From the NCBI GenBank assembly GCA_002886105.1, contig CP025776.1, forward strand, positions 2,108,001 through 2,172,000: a stretch of 64,000 nucleotides of DNA, given 5' to 3'. The stretch comes from Enterobacter sp. EA-1 (GTDB lineage Bacteria > Pseudomonadota > Gammaproteobacteria > Enterobacterales > Enterobacteriaceae). The notes under the pieces are model-generated. The model was not told where the DNA came from and ran no database searches. It worked only from the letters and a program-made list of their open reading frames with translations. A program made the translations under genes and the position numbers. Positions 11,366-22,295 of this stretch are shown one piece after another (within the stretch, counting starts at the first letter, position 1; the number at the start of each line of letters is the position of its first letter).

Positions 11366-12326
11366 ATGGAAACGAAAAAAATAACGGTGAATACATTCCG
11401 GAATTCGAACCTGAATTCCGGCATCCGCGCAACTGGGGCGCGTGGCTGGGCGTGCTGGCATTTGCTGGCGTGGCGATGATCCCCCTTCACTGCGCGATCC
11501 GCTGCTGGGTAAGCTGGGACGCGGCGGGGAAATTCGGTAAAAGCGCGTCGTCGGGCGCAAATCAATTTATTACTGCTTTCCGGAAAAAAGCGAAGCGGAA
11601 AGGGAAGCGATCATCGACGAGATGTTCGCCACCGCGCCGCAGGCCATGGTATTGATGGCCGAACTGGCGATTCGCGGCCCGGAAAAAATCTTACCGCGTG
11701 TGGAGTGGCAGGAAAAGAGATCATTGATGCGTTGCGCCGCAACGATGAGAAAGTGATTTTCTGGTTCCGCATGGCTGGGGCGTGGATATTCCGGCAATGT
11801 TGCTGGCATCGCAGGGGCAGAAAATGGCGGCGATGTTCCATAACCGCGGGGGCAATAAAGTGTGACTACGTGTGGAACACGGTGCGCCGCCGTTTTGGCG
11901 GGCGTCTGCACGCACGTAATGACGGTATCAAACCTTTTATCCAGTCTGTACGTCAGGGGGTACTGGGGCTATTATCTTCCGGACCGGGATCACGGCCCGG
12001 AACAGAGTGAGTTTGTCGATTTCTTTGCCACCTATAAAGCGACGTTGCCGGCCATTGGTCGTCTGATGAAAGTCTGCCGCGCACGCGTGGTGCCGCTTTT
12101 CCCGGTGTATGATGCCAGCACGCATCGTCTGATTGTTCAGGTGCGCCCGCCGATGGACGATCTGCTGACCGCAGACGATAACACCATTGCCCGCCGGATG
12201 AATGAAGAGGTGGAGGTGTTTGTTGGCCCGCATCCGGAACAATACACCGGATCCTGAAATTGCTGAAAACGCGCAAACTGGCGAGACCGAGCCGTACAGG
12301 CGCAAAGAGCTGTATCCCAAAAATAA
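11366..12326 (+). CDS. lpxM: lipid A myristoyltransferase LpxM (frameshifted)
   Basis: Adds the secondary myristoyl chain to Kdo2-lipid A at the inner membrane. The start at 11366 (METKKN) is separated from YIPEFEPEFRHPRNWGAWLG by one missing A in an A run. The acyltransferase motif HGW(A/G)VD with its catalytic His lies in a shifted frame near 11770, after a CCTGG appears as CTGG at about 11762. Later blocks are FHN.G, TVRRRFGGRLHARNDGIKPF, SEFVDFFATYKATLPAIGRL and CRARVVPLFPVYD. The true stop is probably 12324-12326 (LYPKK). It shares a terminator with pykA. Confidence 0.93.
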
Positions 12327-12333
12327 CGGCATA

Positions 12334-12366
12334 AAAAAAGGCCTCCTGAAACGGGAGGCCTTTTGC
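12334..12366. terminator. bidirectional terminator lpxM/pykA
   Basis: Stem GGCCTCC (12340-12346) / GGAGGCC (12354-12360), flanked by seven A on the left and four T on the right, between convergent genes. Confidence 0.85.
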
Positions 12367-12380
12367 ATTCTACACGGTCA

Positions 12381-13826
12381 TTATTCGACGGTCAGAATAC
12401 GCGTGGTATTGGTGGTACCGATGGTGCTCATCACATCGCCCTGGAGTCACAATGACCAGATCGCCGGAGAGCAGGTAGCCTTTATCACGCAGCAGGATAA
12501 CTGCATCGTTGGCTGCGGCAACGCCATCGGTATAGCTATCGAAATAAACCGGCGTAACACCACGGTACAACGCGGTCAGGTTCAGCGTACGCTCGTGGCG
12601 GGAGAGGGCGAAAATCGGCAGACCAGAACTGATGCGTGACGTCATCAGCGCCGTACGCCCTGATTCGGTCATGGTGATGATAGCGGTTACACCCTTCAGG
12701 TGGTTCGCGGCATACATCGCCGACATCGCGATGGCTTCTTCCACGTTGTCAAACTGAATATCGAGGCGGTGTTTGGAGACGTTGATGCTGGGGATCTTCT
12801 CTGCGCCCGGGCAAACGCGCGCCATCGCAGCAACGGTTTCAGAAGGGTACTGACCGGCGGCAGTTTCCGCAGACAACATGACTGCATCGGTGCCGTCCAG
12901 GGACGGCGTTGGCGACGTCCATCACTTCCGCACGGGTTGGCATCGGGTTGGTGATCATTGATTCCATCATCTGGGTTGCGGTGATCACCGAGCGGTTTAG
13001 CTGACGGGCGCGACGGATAAGCGCTTTCTGGATACCCACCAGCTCCGGGTCGCCAATCTCAACACCGAGGTCGCCGCGGGCAACCATCACCACATCGGAT
13101 GCGAGGATCACATCATCCATCGCTTCCCTCGGCTGCAAACGGCTTCCGCACGCTCAACTTTTGCCACGATTTTTGCGTCACAACCTGCGTCGCGCGCAAG
13201 GCGACGTGCATAGTTCAGATCTTCGCCGCAGCGCGGGAAGGAGACGGCGGGTAATCAACACCGATCATCGCAGCGGTCACGATATCCGCTTTGTCTTTAT
13301 CCGTCAGCGCTTCTGCGGACAGACCGCCACCGAGTTTGTTGATGCCCTTATTGTTAGACAACGGGCCACTCAACAGTGACTTCGGTGAACACTTTCATGC
13401 CCTGAACTTCCAGCACTTTGAGCTGCACGCGACCATCATCCAGCAGCAGGATATCGCCGGGCACGACATCAGCCGGCAGACCTTTATAGTCGATGCCGAC
13501 TTTTTTCTTTGTCGCCTTCACCTTTACCCGAGGTTGGCGTCGAGCAGGAATTTATCACCGATATTCAGGAAGACTTTGCCTTCCTTAAAGGTGGAAACGC
13601 GAATTTTGGTCCTTGTAAGTCGCCGAGGATAGCAACATGACGTCCCAGTTTTGCCGCAATCTCACGCACCTTGTCGGCACGTAATTTATGATCTTCCGGT
13701 GTTCCGTGTGAAGTTCATACGCACCACGTTAGCGCCGGCGGCAATAACTTTCTCAAGGTTGTTATCGCGATCGGTTGCCGGGCCTAAGGTGGTAACGATT
13801 TTGGTTCTGCGAAGCCTTCTGGACAT
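12381..13826 (-). CDS. pykA: pyruvate kinase II PykA (frameshifted)
   Basis: Converts phosphoenolpyruvate and ADP to pyruvate and ATP. Starts [20 protein letters not shown]; the active-site block is [15 protein letters not shown] then [20 protein letters not shown] and [20 protein letters not shown]. The C-terminal allosteric domain carries [20 protein letters not shown]. Breaks near 13702, 13610, 13530 (CCTGG read as CCTCGG), 13370, 13245, 13130, 12905 and 12440. The span of 1446 bases equals the usual 480 residues. hexR lies upstream on the same strand with a 127-base gap that should hold the pykA promoter. Confidence 0.95.
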
Positions 13827-13953
13827 GTAATACTCCGTTGACTGGAAACAACTTGGTGTTGCGTGAACATGAATTCGGTCATCTATCGCCCTGCTGTGAA
13901 GAGCAATTCGTCTGGCCGAACAGCGTAAGAGGTTACCGCTTTATTATTAACTA

Positions 13954-14825
13954 TTAATGGTTATCGCTTTTGACAAGCAGCTCCTTATCAAAGCGCGATT
14001 CTTTCAGTGCTTCTTTGACTCGCTTCAAGTTATCCCTGAATTTTGCTCCCCTGCGCAACGTGAAGCCGGTTGCCAGCACGTCGATGACCGTCAGTTGCGC
14101 AAGACGGGAAACCATGGGCATGTAAATGTCGGTATCTTCCGGAACATCCAGCGTGATCGCAAGCGTCGCTTCACGTGCAAGCGGGGGTTCCGGCGGAGGT
14201 CAGCGCAATGACCATGGCGTCGTTTTCACGCGCCAGTTGCGCAAGTTCGACCCCGAGGTTTTTGGTTCGTCCGGTATGTGAAATCAGCACGACCACGTCA
14301 TCGTCGCTACAATTCATACAACTCATGCGTTGCAGGACAATGTCGTCGGAATAGACCACCGGAACATTGAAGCGGAAAAATTTGTTCATGGCATCGTGCG
14401 CCACGGCGGCGGACGAGCCAAGACCGAAGAACGCAATTTTTTCGCACGGGTCAGTAAATCTACGGCACGGTTTACCGACGCCATATCCAGCGACTGACGC
14501 ACATGATCGAGGCTGGCCATCGCCGATTCGAAGATTTTGCCGGTGTAGGCTTCTACACTGTCATCTTCATCGACATTGCGATTAACATAAGGCGTGCCGT
14601 TGGCAAGACTTTGCGCCAGATGCAGTTTAAAATCAGGAAACCGCGCGTATCGAGGCTGCGGCAGAAACGGTTCACCGTCGGTTCGCTGACCCCCGCTTCT
14701 TGCGCAAGCGCGGCAATACTGGAGTGAATGGACTGCTCCGGCGTTGCGAGGATCACTTCCGCCACTTTACGTTCGGATTTGCTAAGGTTTTCCAGTCGCG
14801 ACTGGATCTTTTCCAGCATATTCAT
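13954..14825 (-). CDS. hexR: RpiR-family regulator HexR (frameshifted)
   Basis: Represses zwf and the Entner-Doudoroff genes; released by KDPG in relatives. The N-terminal HTH ([38 protein letters not shown]) is followed by a SIS sugar-phosphate domain ([37 protein letters not shown]). The start is taken at MNM (complement of 14823-14825), since the family starts there; an in-frame ATG 12 codons earlier exists. Indels near 14630, 14450, 14255, 14185 and 14040. The end KSDNH stops at 13954. Divergent from zwf, whose promoter carries its operator. Confidence 0.93.
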
Positions 14826-15162
14826 GGGTGATAAAGCGCTCATGGTAAAACGATTCCACAAGGGGAAATCGTGATGCGATTGAATCTGATATTACCCCTG
14901 CGCGTCGCAGAAAAGTAAGCGGTTGTGAAAAACGATGTTGTTTTTTCATTACTTGATCAACGTCGGATTTTATCGGCTGCGTCCACGGGCAAACATCCAG
15001 CATTTTCAGGGCGAAAAAACGTATTTTTCGTCACAACAAAATAACGCACTTCTGACAAGGCTTAACAGTTTCGGGAATGACGTAAAAGCAGTACATTGTA
15101 CTGTAATAAAATTACAACTAAGACCGGCTAAAGTACCGGGATAGCCAACTGAGGAGAATGAC
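14826..15162. other. hexR-zwf divergent regulatory region
   Basis: 337 bases without a gene. It holds the HexR operator at 15102-15116. A weak MarA/SoxS-like box candidate (GCACTTCTGACAAGG within 15041-15060) would fit the oxidative-stress control of zwf in E. coli, but the match is loose. No other gene or repeat seen. Confidence 0.5.
15102..15116. promoter_or_regulatory. HexR operator upstream of zwf
   Basis: TGTAATAAAATTACA is an exact palindrome of the HexR consensus TGTAAT-N3-ATTACA, 46 bases before the zwf start. Confidence 0.88.
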
Positions 15163-16632
15163 ATGGCGGTAATACAAACAGCCCAGTGTGACTCGGTCAT
15201 TTTCGGCGCGAAAGGCGACCTCGCACGCCGGAAATTGCTGCCTTCCTGTATCAACTGGAAAAAGGGTCAGATCCACCCGGATACGCGTATCCGGGTGTCG
15301 GGCGTGCCGACTGGGATAAAGAAGCTTATACACAGGTGATCCGTGAAGCGCTCGAAACCTTCATGAAGGAGAAGATCGACGAGAGCCTGTGGGACAAGCT
15401 CAGCGGCCGTCTTGATTTCTGCAATCTCGACGTTAACGACACCGCTGCGTTTAAACGCCTCGGCGACATGCTGGATCAAAAAATCGCACCACCATCAACT
15501 ATTTTGCGATGCCGCCAAGCACCTTCGGCGCCATCTGTAAAGGGCTGGGTGAAGCCAAACTGAACGCCAAACCGGCGCGTGGTGATGGAAAAACCGCTGG
15601 GAACCTCACTGGCGACCTCGCGGGAAATCAACGACCGGTGGGTGAATATTTCGAAGAGTGCCAGTTTACCGTATCGACCACTACCTCGGGTAAAGAGACG
15701 GTGCTTAACCTGCTGGCACTGCGTTTTGCCAACTCCCTGTTTGTGAACAACTGGGATAATCGCACCATCGACCACGTGGAAATCACCGTGGCGGAAGAGG
15801 TGGGTATTGAAGGTCGCTGGGGCTATTTTGACCGGGCAGGTCAAATGCGCGATATGATCCAGAACCACCTGCTGCAAATCCTGTGCATGATTGCGATGTC
15901 GCCGCCGTCAGACCTGAGTGCTGACAGCATCCGCGATGAGAAAGTGAAAGTGCTGAAATCATTGCGTCGCATCGACCGCACCAACGTGCGTGAAAAAAAC
16001 CGTACGCGGTCAGTACACCGCCGGTTTTGCGCAAGGCAAAAAAGTGCCGGGCTACCCCGGAAGAAGAGGGTGCTAACAAGTCCAGTAATACCGAAACGTT
16101 TGTTGCTATCCGCGTGGATATCGACAACTGGCGCTGGGCTGGCGTGCCGTTCTACCTGCGCACCGGCAAACGTCTGCCGGCGAAATGTTCTGAAGTTGTC
16201 GTGTACTTCCAAAACGCCGGAACTGAATCTGTTCAAAGAGTCGTGGCAGGATCTGCCGCAGAACAAGCTGACTATCCGTTTGCAACCGGATGAGGGCGTG
16301 GATATTCAGGTGCTTAACAAAGTGCCGGGCCTCGGATCACAAGCATAATCTGCAGATCACCAAACTTGACCTCAGCTACTCTGAAACCTTCAACCAGACG
16401 CACCTTGCAGATGCTTATGAGCGTTTGCTGCTGGAGACCATGCGTGGGATCCGGTGCGCTGTTTGTACGTCGTGATGAAGTGGAAGAGGCGTGGAAATGG
16501 GTGGACTCCATTACTGAAGCCACCGGGCTGCGGATAATGACTCGCCGAAGCCTTATCAGGCACCACGGGGACCCGTTGCTTCCGTAGCAATGATCACCCG
16601 CGATGGCCGTTCCTCGGAACGAGTTTGAGTAA
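15163..16632 (+). CDS. zwf: glucose-6-phosphate 1-dehydrogenase Zwf (frameshifted)
   Basis: First enzyme of the oxidative pentose phosphate and Entner-Doudoroff routes; oxidises G6P with NADP. The nucleotide motif is [17 protein letters not shown]. The active-site block RIDHYLGKE near 15680 is broken, because CCTGG is read as CCTCGG. Further blocks are [54 protein letters not shown] and [11 protein letters not shown]. Breaks near 15485, 15590, 15995, 16056, 16220, 16334, 16450 and 16545. The end WNEFE stops at 16630-16632. RBS GAGGAG at 15151-15156. Confidence 0.95.
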
Positions 16633-16711
16633 CCTTGCTCCCGTTCAGACTCTGTTATTTTACCGGTAACATGATCTAACACAGAAATCAGGACAATTTT
16701 TCATCTTTCCA

Positions 16712-16748
16712 GGCCCCCGACTGGATTCACCGGCGGGGCTTTTTTTTA
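16712..16748 (+). terminator. intrinsic terminator after zwf
   Basis: GGCCCCCG pairs with CGGGGC (one bulge) around a 17-base loop and is followed by eight T. edd is therefore expressed mainly from its own promoter within 16749-16873. Confidence 0.7.
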
Positions 16749-16873
16749 TATTACACTGGCTGGAAGCGATTTTGCCTTTGGGGCACAGTACTCCGGTGTT
16801 TTCGGGCTGGCAGGATAAACCGTTCATACCGTGCGCATTGTTTCCCCCGGACAGATAAATTTCAGGAGCCTCT

Positions 16874-18671
16874 ATGAACCCGAATATGTTACGCGTAACA
16901 AATCGTATTGTTGAACGTTCGCGCGAAACCCGCTCAGCCTACCTTGCGCGCATTGAGCAGGCGAAAAGCAACACAGTACGCCGCTCATCGCATGCGGCAA
17001 TTTGGCGCACGGATTCGCCGCCTGTCAGCCCGACGATAAAGCCTCGCTCAAAAGCATGTTGCGTAACAACATCGCTATCATCACCTCCTACAACGATATG
17101 CTTTCTGCACACCAGCCCTATGAGACCTACCCGGATATCCTTCGTAAAGCGCTGCATTCTGTTAATGCGGTGGGGCAGGTTGCCGGCGGTGTACCGGCGA
17201 TGTGTGATGGCGTTACTCAGGGGGCAGGACGGTATGGAGCTTTCACTGCTCAGCCGTGAAATTATCGCCATGTCAGCTGCGGTAGGCCTCTCGCACAATA
17301 TGTTTGATGGCGCGTTGTATCTCGGCGTGTGCGACAAAATTGTTCCCGGCCTTGCGATGGCAGCGCTCTCATTTGGTCATTTACCCGCGCTGTTCGTGCC
17401 GTCAGGCCCGATGGCCAGCGGTCTGGCGAACAAAGAGAAAGTACGTATCCGCCAGCTGTATGCCGAAGGCAAAGTCGATCGCATGGCACTGCTGGAATCT
17501 GAAGCCGCTTCATATCATGCGCCGGGTACCTGTACTTTCTATGGCACGGCCAACACCAACCAAATGGTGATTGAATTTATGGGCATGCAGTTACCGGGTT
17601 CCTCTTTTGTGCATCCGGATGCGCCACTGCGACAGGCGCTGACAGAAGCGGCTGCCCGGCAGGTAACGCGTCTCACTGGCAATGGCAATGAATGGATGCC
17701 GCTTGGCAAGATGATCGACGAGAAAGTGGTGGTCAACGGTATCGTTTCGTTGCTGGCAACGGGCGGCTCAACCAACCACACCATGCACGGTGGCGATGGC
17801 GCGGCGGGCATCATTATCAACTGGGATGATTTCTCTGACCTTTCTGATGTGGTGCCGTTGCTGGCGCGTCTCTATCCGAATGGTCCGGCCGACATTAACC
17901 ACTTCAGGGCGGCGGGCGGGGTTCCGTACTGATGCGCGAACTGCTCAAAGGCGGTTTATTGCATGAAGACGTGAATACGGTGGCGGGTTTTGGTCTGACT
18001 CGCTACACCAACGAACCGTGGCTGAATAATGGCGAGCTTGACTGGCGTCCGGGTGCTGACGCCTCGCTCGACGCCGATGTCATTGCCACCTTTGATAAAC
18101 CATTCTCCAGACACGGCGGCACCAAAGTACTGAGCGGTAATCTTGGGCGCGCGGTCATGAAGACCTCCGCCGTACCGGTGGAAAATCAGGTTATCGAAGC
18201 ACCGGCGATTGTTTTGAAAGCCAGCATGACGTGTTGCCGGCCTTCGATGCGGGGTTGCTGCATCGCGATTGCGTGGTTGTTGTGCGTCATCAGGGACCGA
18301 AAGCGAACGGAATGCCAGAATTACATAAACTCATGCCGCCACTTGGTGTATTGGACCGCCGTTTCAAAATAGCTTTAGTAACCGATGGACGGCTCTCAGG
18401 TGCATCGGGTAAAGTGCCGTCGGCAATCCACGTTACACCAGAGGCTTTTGATGGTGGATTGCTGGCGAAAGTGCGTGATGGCGATATCATCCGGGTCAAC
18501 GGGCAGACGGGAGAATTAACGCTGCTGGTGGATGAAAACGAACTTGCCGCACGCCAGCCACATATTCCTGACCTGAGCGCGATGCGCGTGGGCACGGGGC
18601 GCGAAATGTTCGGCGCACTGCGGGAGAAAACTTTCCGGTGCGGAGCAGGGCGCAACCTGTATCACTTTTAA
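16874..18671 (+). CDS. edd: phosphogluconate dehydratase Edd (frameshifted)
   Basis: Fe-S dehydratase converting 6-phosphogluconate to KDPG. Starts [20 protein letters not shown]. Core blocks are [25 protein letters not shown] (cluster Cys), [19 protein letters not shown] and [20 protein letters not shown]. The C-terminal domain has [15 protein letters not shown] and [20 protein letters not shown]. Several breaks fall on predicted CCAGG/CCTGG codons: near 17223, 17785 and 17908. One T is missing at the stop (ITF, 18669-18671). It forms an operon with eda 37 bases downstream and is controlled by HexR/gluconate signals in relatives. Confidence 0.95.
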
Positions 18672-18708
18672 GACGACAAGATTTTAGTTCTGGCGAGAGA
18701 AAAACCTG

Positions 18709-19342
18709 ATGAAAAACTGGAAAACGAGTGCAGAAACAATCCTGAAAACTGGCCCGGTTGTGCCGGTTATCGTAGTGAACAAACTGGAACACGCGGTGCC
18801 GATGGCGAAAGCGCTGGTTGCCGGTGGCGTTCGCGTTCTGGAAGTGACTCTGCGCACCGCTTGTGCCATTGACGCTATCCGCGCGATTGCCAAAGAAGTG
18901 CCGGACGCGATCGTCGGTGCGGGTACTGTGTTGAACCCGCAGCAACTGGCGGAAGTGACCGCCGCTGGCGCGCAGTTCGCCATCAGCCCGGGTCTGACCG
19001 AGCCGCTGCTGGCGACTGAAGGAACCATCCCGCTGATCCCGGGCATCAGCACCGTTTCTGAACTGATGCTGGGCATGGACTACGGTCTGAAAGAGTTTAA
19101 ATTCTTCCCGGCTGGAAGCGAATGGCGGCACCAAAGCGCTGCAGGCCATTGCTGGTCCGTTTGCGCATGTGCGTTTCTGCCCGACGGGTGGGATTTCTCC
19201 GGCAAACTACCGTGACTACCGGCGTTGAAAAGCGTGCTGTGCATCGGCGGTTCGGCTGGTGCCGGCGGATGCGTTGGAAGCGGGTGATTATGACCGTATC
19301 ACCAAACTGGCGCGTGAAGCGGTAGACGGCGCGAAACAGTAA
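18709..19342 (+). CDS. eda: KDPG/KHG aldolase Eda (frameshifted)
   Basis: Cleaves KDPG to pyruvate and glyceraldehyde-3-phosphate; class I Schiff-base aldolase. Starts [20 protein letters not shown]; the key blocks are [27 protein letters not shown], and [11 protein letters not shown] with the catalytic Lys in KFFPA. After residue 135 the frame breaks (extra base before GGAAGC at 19114). It breaks again at 19220 and 19245, where CCTGG sites are expected (DYLALK, GGSWLVP). The stop is at 19340-19342; length fits 213 residues. Confidence 0.94.
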
Positions 19343-19373
19343 CCGTGCGGCGGGTATAACTCCGCCAGACATG

Positions 19374-19407
19374 AAGCCCGCTCAGTATTAACACTGAGCG
19401 GGCTTTT
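19374..19407. terminator. bidirectional terminator eda/purT
   Basis: Perfect 13-base stem AAGCCCGCTCAGT / ACTGAGCGGGCTT with loop ATTAAC and a T run, between convergent genes. Confidence 0.92.
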
Positions 19408-20581
19408 TTATCCCTGAACGTCAACGGCCTTCGCCGCAGCAATTGCGCGTTGCACGGCGGTTTCGACATTGTCGGCCACCGCCAGCGCTACACCCAAACG
19501 ACGGGATCCGTCGATTTCCGGCTTGCCGAACAGGCGCAACTGTACGCCTGCGCCCACCGCATTATGCACATTATCGAAGGTCACATTCTTACTGCTCAGG
19601 CGAGGCAGAATGACCGCAGAAGCAGACGGGCCATACTGGCGGATGTCGCCAACAGGCAAGCCGAGGAAGGCGCGCACGTGCAGTGCAAATTCGGAGAGAT
19701 CCTGCGAAATCAGTGTGACCATGCCGGTATCATGCGGGCGCGGAGACTTCACTGAAGATGACATCATCGCCACACGAACAACTCCACGCCAAACAGACCG
19801 TGACCACCGAGCGCCAGTACGACCTTGCGGGCAATCTCTTCCGCGCGTTGCAGTGCGACAGTGGACATCTGCTGCGGCTGCCGGGGATTCACGATAATCC
19901 CCGTCTTCCTGACGGTGGCCGACCGGGGCGCAAAATGCACCATCCACCGCACTGATTGTCAGGAAGCGTGATTTCAAAATCAAAGTGGACCACGCCTTCG
20001 ACAATCACCCGACCGGCACCGGCGCCCGCCTTGTTGCGCATATTCCCGAGGGCTTTGGCTAACTGGTCAGCGCGTTTAATAAAGCTCTGGCCTTTGCCCG
20101 ACGAACTCATTACCGGTTTAACAATACACGGCAGACCAATCTCTTCAACGGCCTGATGGAACGCGGCTTCGCTGTCGGCAAAACGGTAACTGGATGTCGG
20201 GAGCTGGAGTTCTTCTGCCGCAAGACGACGAATGCCCTCACGGTTCATTGTCAGCTTTGCAGCACGGGCGCAGGGGACAACGTGCTGGCCCTGTGCTTCC
20301 AGTTCAATCAGCGTATCGGTGGCGATAGCTTCGATTTCCGGCACAATGAAATGGGGTTTTTCTTGCGCCACCAGCGCCTTCAGCGCTTCACCATCCAACA
20401 TGTTAATGACATGCGAGCGGTGGGCGACATGCATTGCCGGAGCGTCGGCGTAGCGGTCAACAGCAATCACTTCGATGCCGAGACGTTGGCACTCAATGGC
20501 CACTTCTTTGCCCAGTTCGCCGGAACCGAGTAACATCACGCGAGTTGCTGCAGGGCGCAGCGCAGTACCTAAAAGAGTCAT
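19408..20581 (-). CDS. purT: formate-dependent GAR transformylase PurT (frameshifted)
   Basis: ATP-grasp enzyme making formyl-GAR from formate in purine synthesis. Starts [20 protein letters not shown]; further blocks are [40 protein letters not shown] (ATP-grasp loop), [20 protein letters not shown] and [15 protein letters not shown]. Breaks near 20030, 19960, 19885 (predicted CCAGG read as CCGGGG) and 19755. The end VDVQG stops at 19408. Its upstream region has a PurR box. Confidence 0.95.
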
Positions 20582-20619
20582 AGCAGCTTACCGTTGGGAA
20601 AAAACTGCGCGCAGTATAA

Positions 20620-20635
20620 ACGAAAACGTTTGCGT
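20620..20635. promoter_or_regulatory. PurR box upstream of purT
   Basis: ACGAAAACGTTTGCGT differs at one base from the palindromic PurR consensus ACGCAAACGTTTGCGT and lies 39 bases before purT, a known PurR target. Confidence 0.8.
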
Positions 20636-20677
20636 CTGTCTTTTTATCACTTGCGATGGTTTTTCATCGCGCTACTA

Positions 20678-20697
20678 TACTGTATAAATACACAGTT
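20678..20697. promoter_or_regulatory. LexA box upstream of yebG
   Basis: TACTGTATAAATACACAGTT contains CTGT-N8-ACAG and sits 15 bases before the yebG ATG, covering its likely start site. Confidence 0.88.
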
Positions 20698-20712
20698 AAA
20701 TGAGGCTGCATC

Positions 20713-21053
20713 ATGGCGGTAGAAGTTAAATACGTAGTCATTAGAGAAGGTGAGGAAAAAATGTCTTTTGCCAGCAAAAAGGAAGCGGATGCTTACGATA
20801 AGATGCTCGATCTGGCGGAAGTGCTGGGTGACTGGTTAGGCGCAGGTCCGGTCACGCTGGAAGATGAAACACGTGACCAAATGGCGCTGTGGCTTGCCGA
20901 ACAAAAGAGGCGCTTAGCAGCATTCTTAAGTCCGGCAAATTGCACGGCGCTGAGGCGCAAGAACCTGCAGCGTCTCCGGCAACGGATGATGAGAGTGAGC
21001 CGACAGACGCCGTCGATATTAAAAGCGCAGCCAAACGCGCAAAAGTTGCCTGA
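20713..21053 (+). CDS. yebG: SOS-induced protein YebG (frameshifted, long C-terminus)
   Basis: Small DNA-damage-induced protein of unclear mechanism. It begins MAVEVKYVVIREGEEKMSFA, essentially as in E. coli. After LWLAEQK one base is missing (near 20908). In the restored frame the protein continues ALSSILKSGKLHGAEAQEP and ends SAAKRAKVA at 21053, about 113 residues. The E. coli protein has 96, so the C-terminal acidic-then-basic tail is longer here. LexA-controlled. Confidence 0.9.
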
Positions 21054-21113
21054 TCTTGCACTGCCTGTAATTTGTACCATGCTTTGAAGGGGGTAAAAAC
21101 CGGGGAGATAAGC

Positions 21114-21468
21114 ATGAAAATCGCAGGGGTTTTCGCCAGTTTTCTTTTTGCTGGCGGGCAGTGTGGCGGCGCATGCCGCAAACGATAAGTCGGTGAAATT
21201 TCCCTCGTGCGAGGGGCTTAACGCTGAAGGCATTGCCGCCAGCGTTAAGCGTGACTATTCTGCAAAATCGCATCGTTCGTTGGGCAGACGATCAAAAAAA
21301 CTTGGCAGGGCCGATCCGGTGGCACGGATCAGCACCAAGGACATTGTCGGCAAGGATGATAAGTGGACTGTACCGTTAACCGTGCGCGGGAAAAGCACCG
21401 ACATCCACTACAACGTGGCTATCGACTGCAAAGCCGGTACGGCGGACTATCAACCGCAACCCAACTGA
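21114..21468 (+). CDS. yebF: secreted protein YebF (frameshifted)
   Basis: Colicin-M-immunity-like fold; in E. coli exported to the periplasm by Sec and released through porins. A signal peptide at the start (MKIAGVFA, then [11 protein letters not shown] after an extra T near 21147) precedes [20 protein letters not shown]. The conserved end reads [19 protein letters not shown] and [12 protein letters not shown]. The two mature-domain Cys (PSCEG, IDCKA) form the family's disulfide. A short break near 21260-21300 garbles RWADDQK. Confidence 0.9.
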
Positions 21469-21558
21469 CACAATTTTCCCATCTTTTGCAGAGTCAGACA
21501 TTTCCTGACATCCCCTCGCTTACTCTGAGCGCACCATTATCAGTAGGCGAGGGACATC

Positions 21559-22219
21559 ATGAGTTGGTTAAATCAATTACAATCGCTGCTTGGTCAGGAA
21601 AGACGGAGCAGCATCTTCATCCTCTGGCGAGCAGGGGTTAAGCAAACTGCTGGTGCCCGGAGCGCTGGGTGGTCTTGCCGGGCTGCTGGTTGCCAGTAAA
21701 TCATCGCGTAAACTTCTGACCAAATATGGTACCAGCGCGTTGTTGGTAGGTGGCGGTGCGGTGGCTGGCAGCGTGCTGTGGAATAAATACAAAGATCGTA
21801 TCCGCGATGCTCACCAGAATGACCCCCAGTTTGGTCAACACCCTTCACCGTTAGATGTGCGCACAGAGCGCCTGATCCTGGCGCTGGTATTCGCAGCCAA
21901 AAGTGATGGTCATATTGATGACAAAGAACGCGCGGCTATCGAACAACAGCTTCGCGAAGCGGGCGTGGAAGAGCAGGGACGGGCGCTGGTCGCGCAGGCC
22001 ATTGAGCAACCTCTTGATCCAGAGCGTCTGGCACGAGGAGTCACCAACGAAGAAGAAGCGCTGGAAATCTATTTCCTCAGTTGCGCCGCTATCGATATCG
22101 ATCACTTTATGGAGCGGAGTTACCTTAACGCATTGGGCGATGCGCTAAAAATTCCTGCCGATGTACGTGAAGGGATTGAAGAGGATCTTAAGCAGCAAAA
22201 ACATGCTCTCCCGCAATAA
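21559..22219 (+). CDS. yebE: DUF533 inner-membrane protein YebE (frameshifted at start)
   Basis: About 219 residues; function unknown, Cpx-induced in E. coli. The start [13 protein letters not shown] (ATG 21559) is split from [20 protein letters not shown] by an indel near 21600. A single hydrophobic segment spans residues ~25-70. The C-terminal DUF533/TerB-like helical domain ([40 protein letters not shown]) is intact. Contains CCTGG at about 21876 without a break. Confidence 0.9.
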
Positions 22220-22295
22220 CAACTGTGACGTTTCGCTTGCATCGCGCGTGGGTTTTGCCACCCTTATAGGTATGTAAAACTAAAAGAACAGTGCT

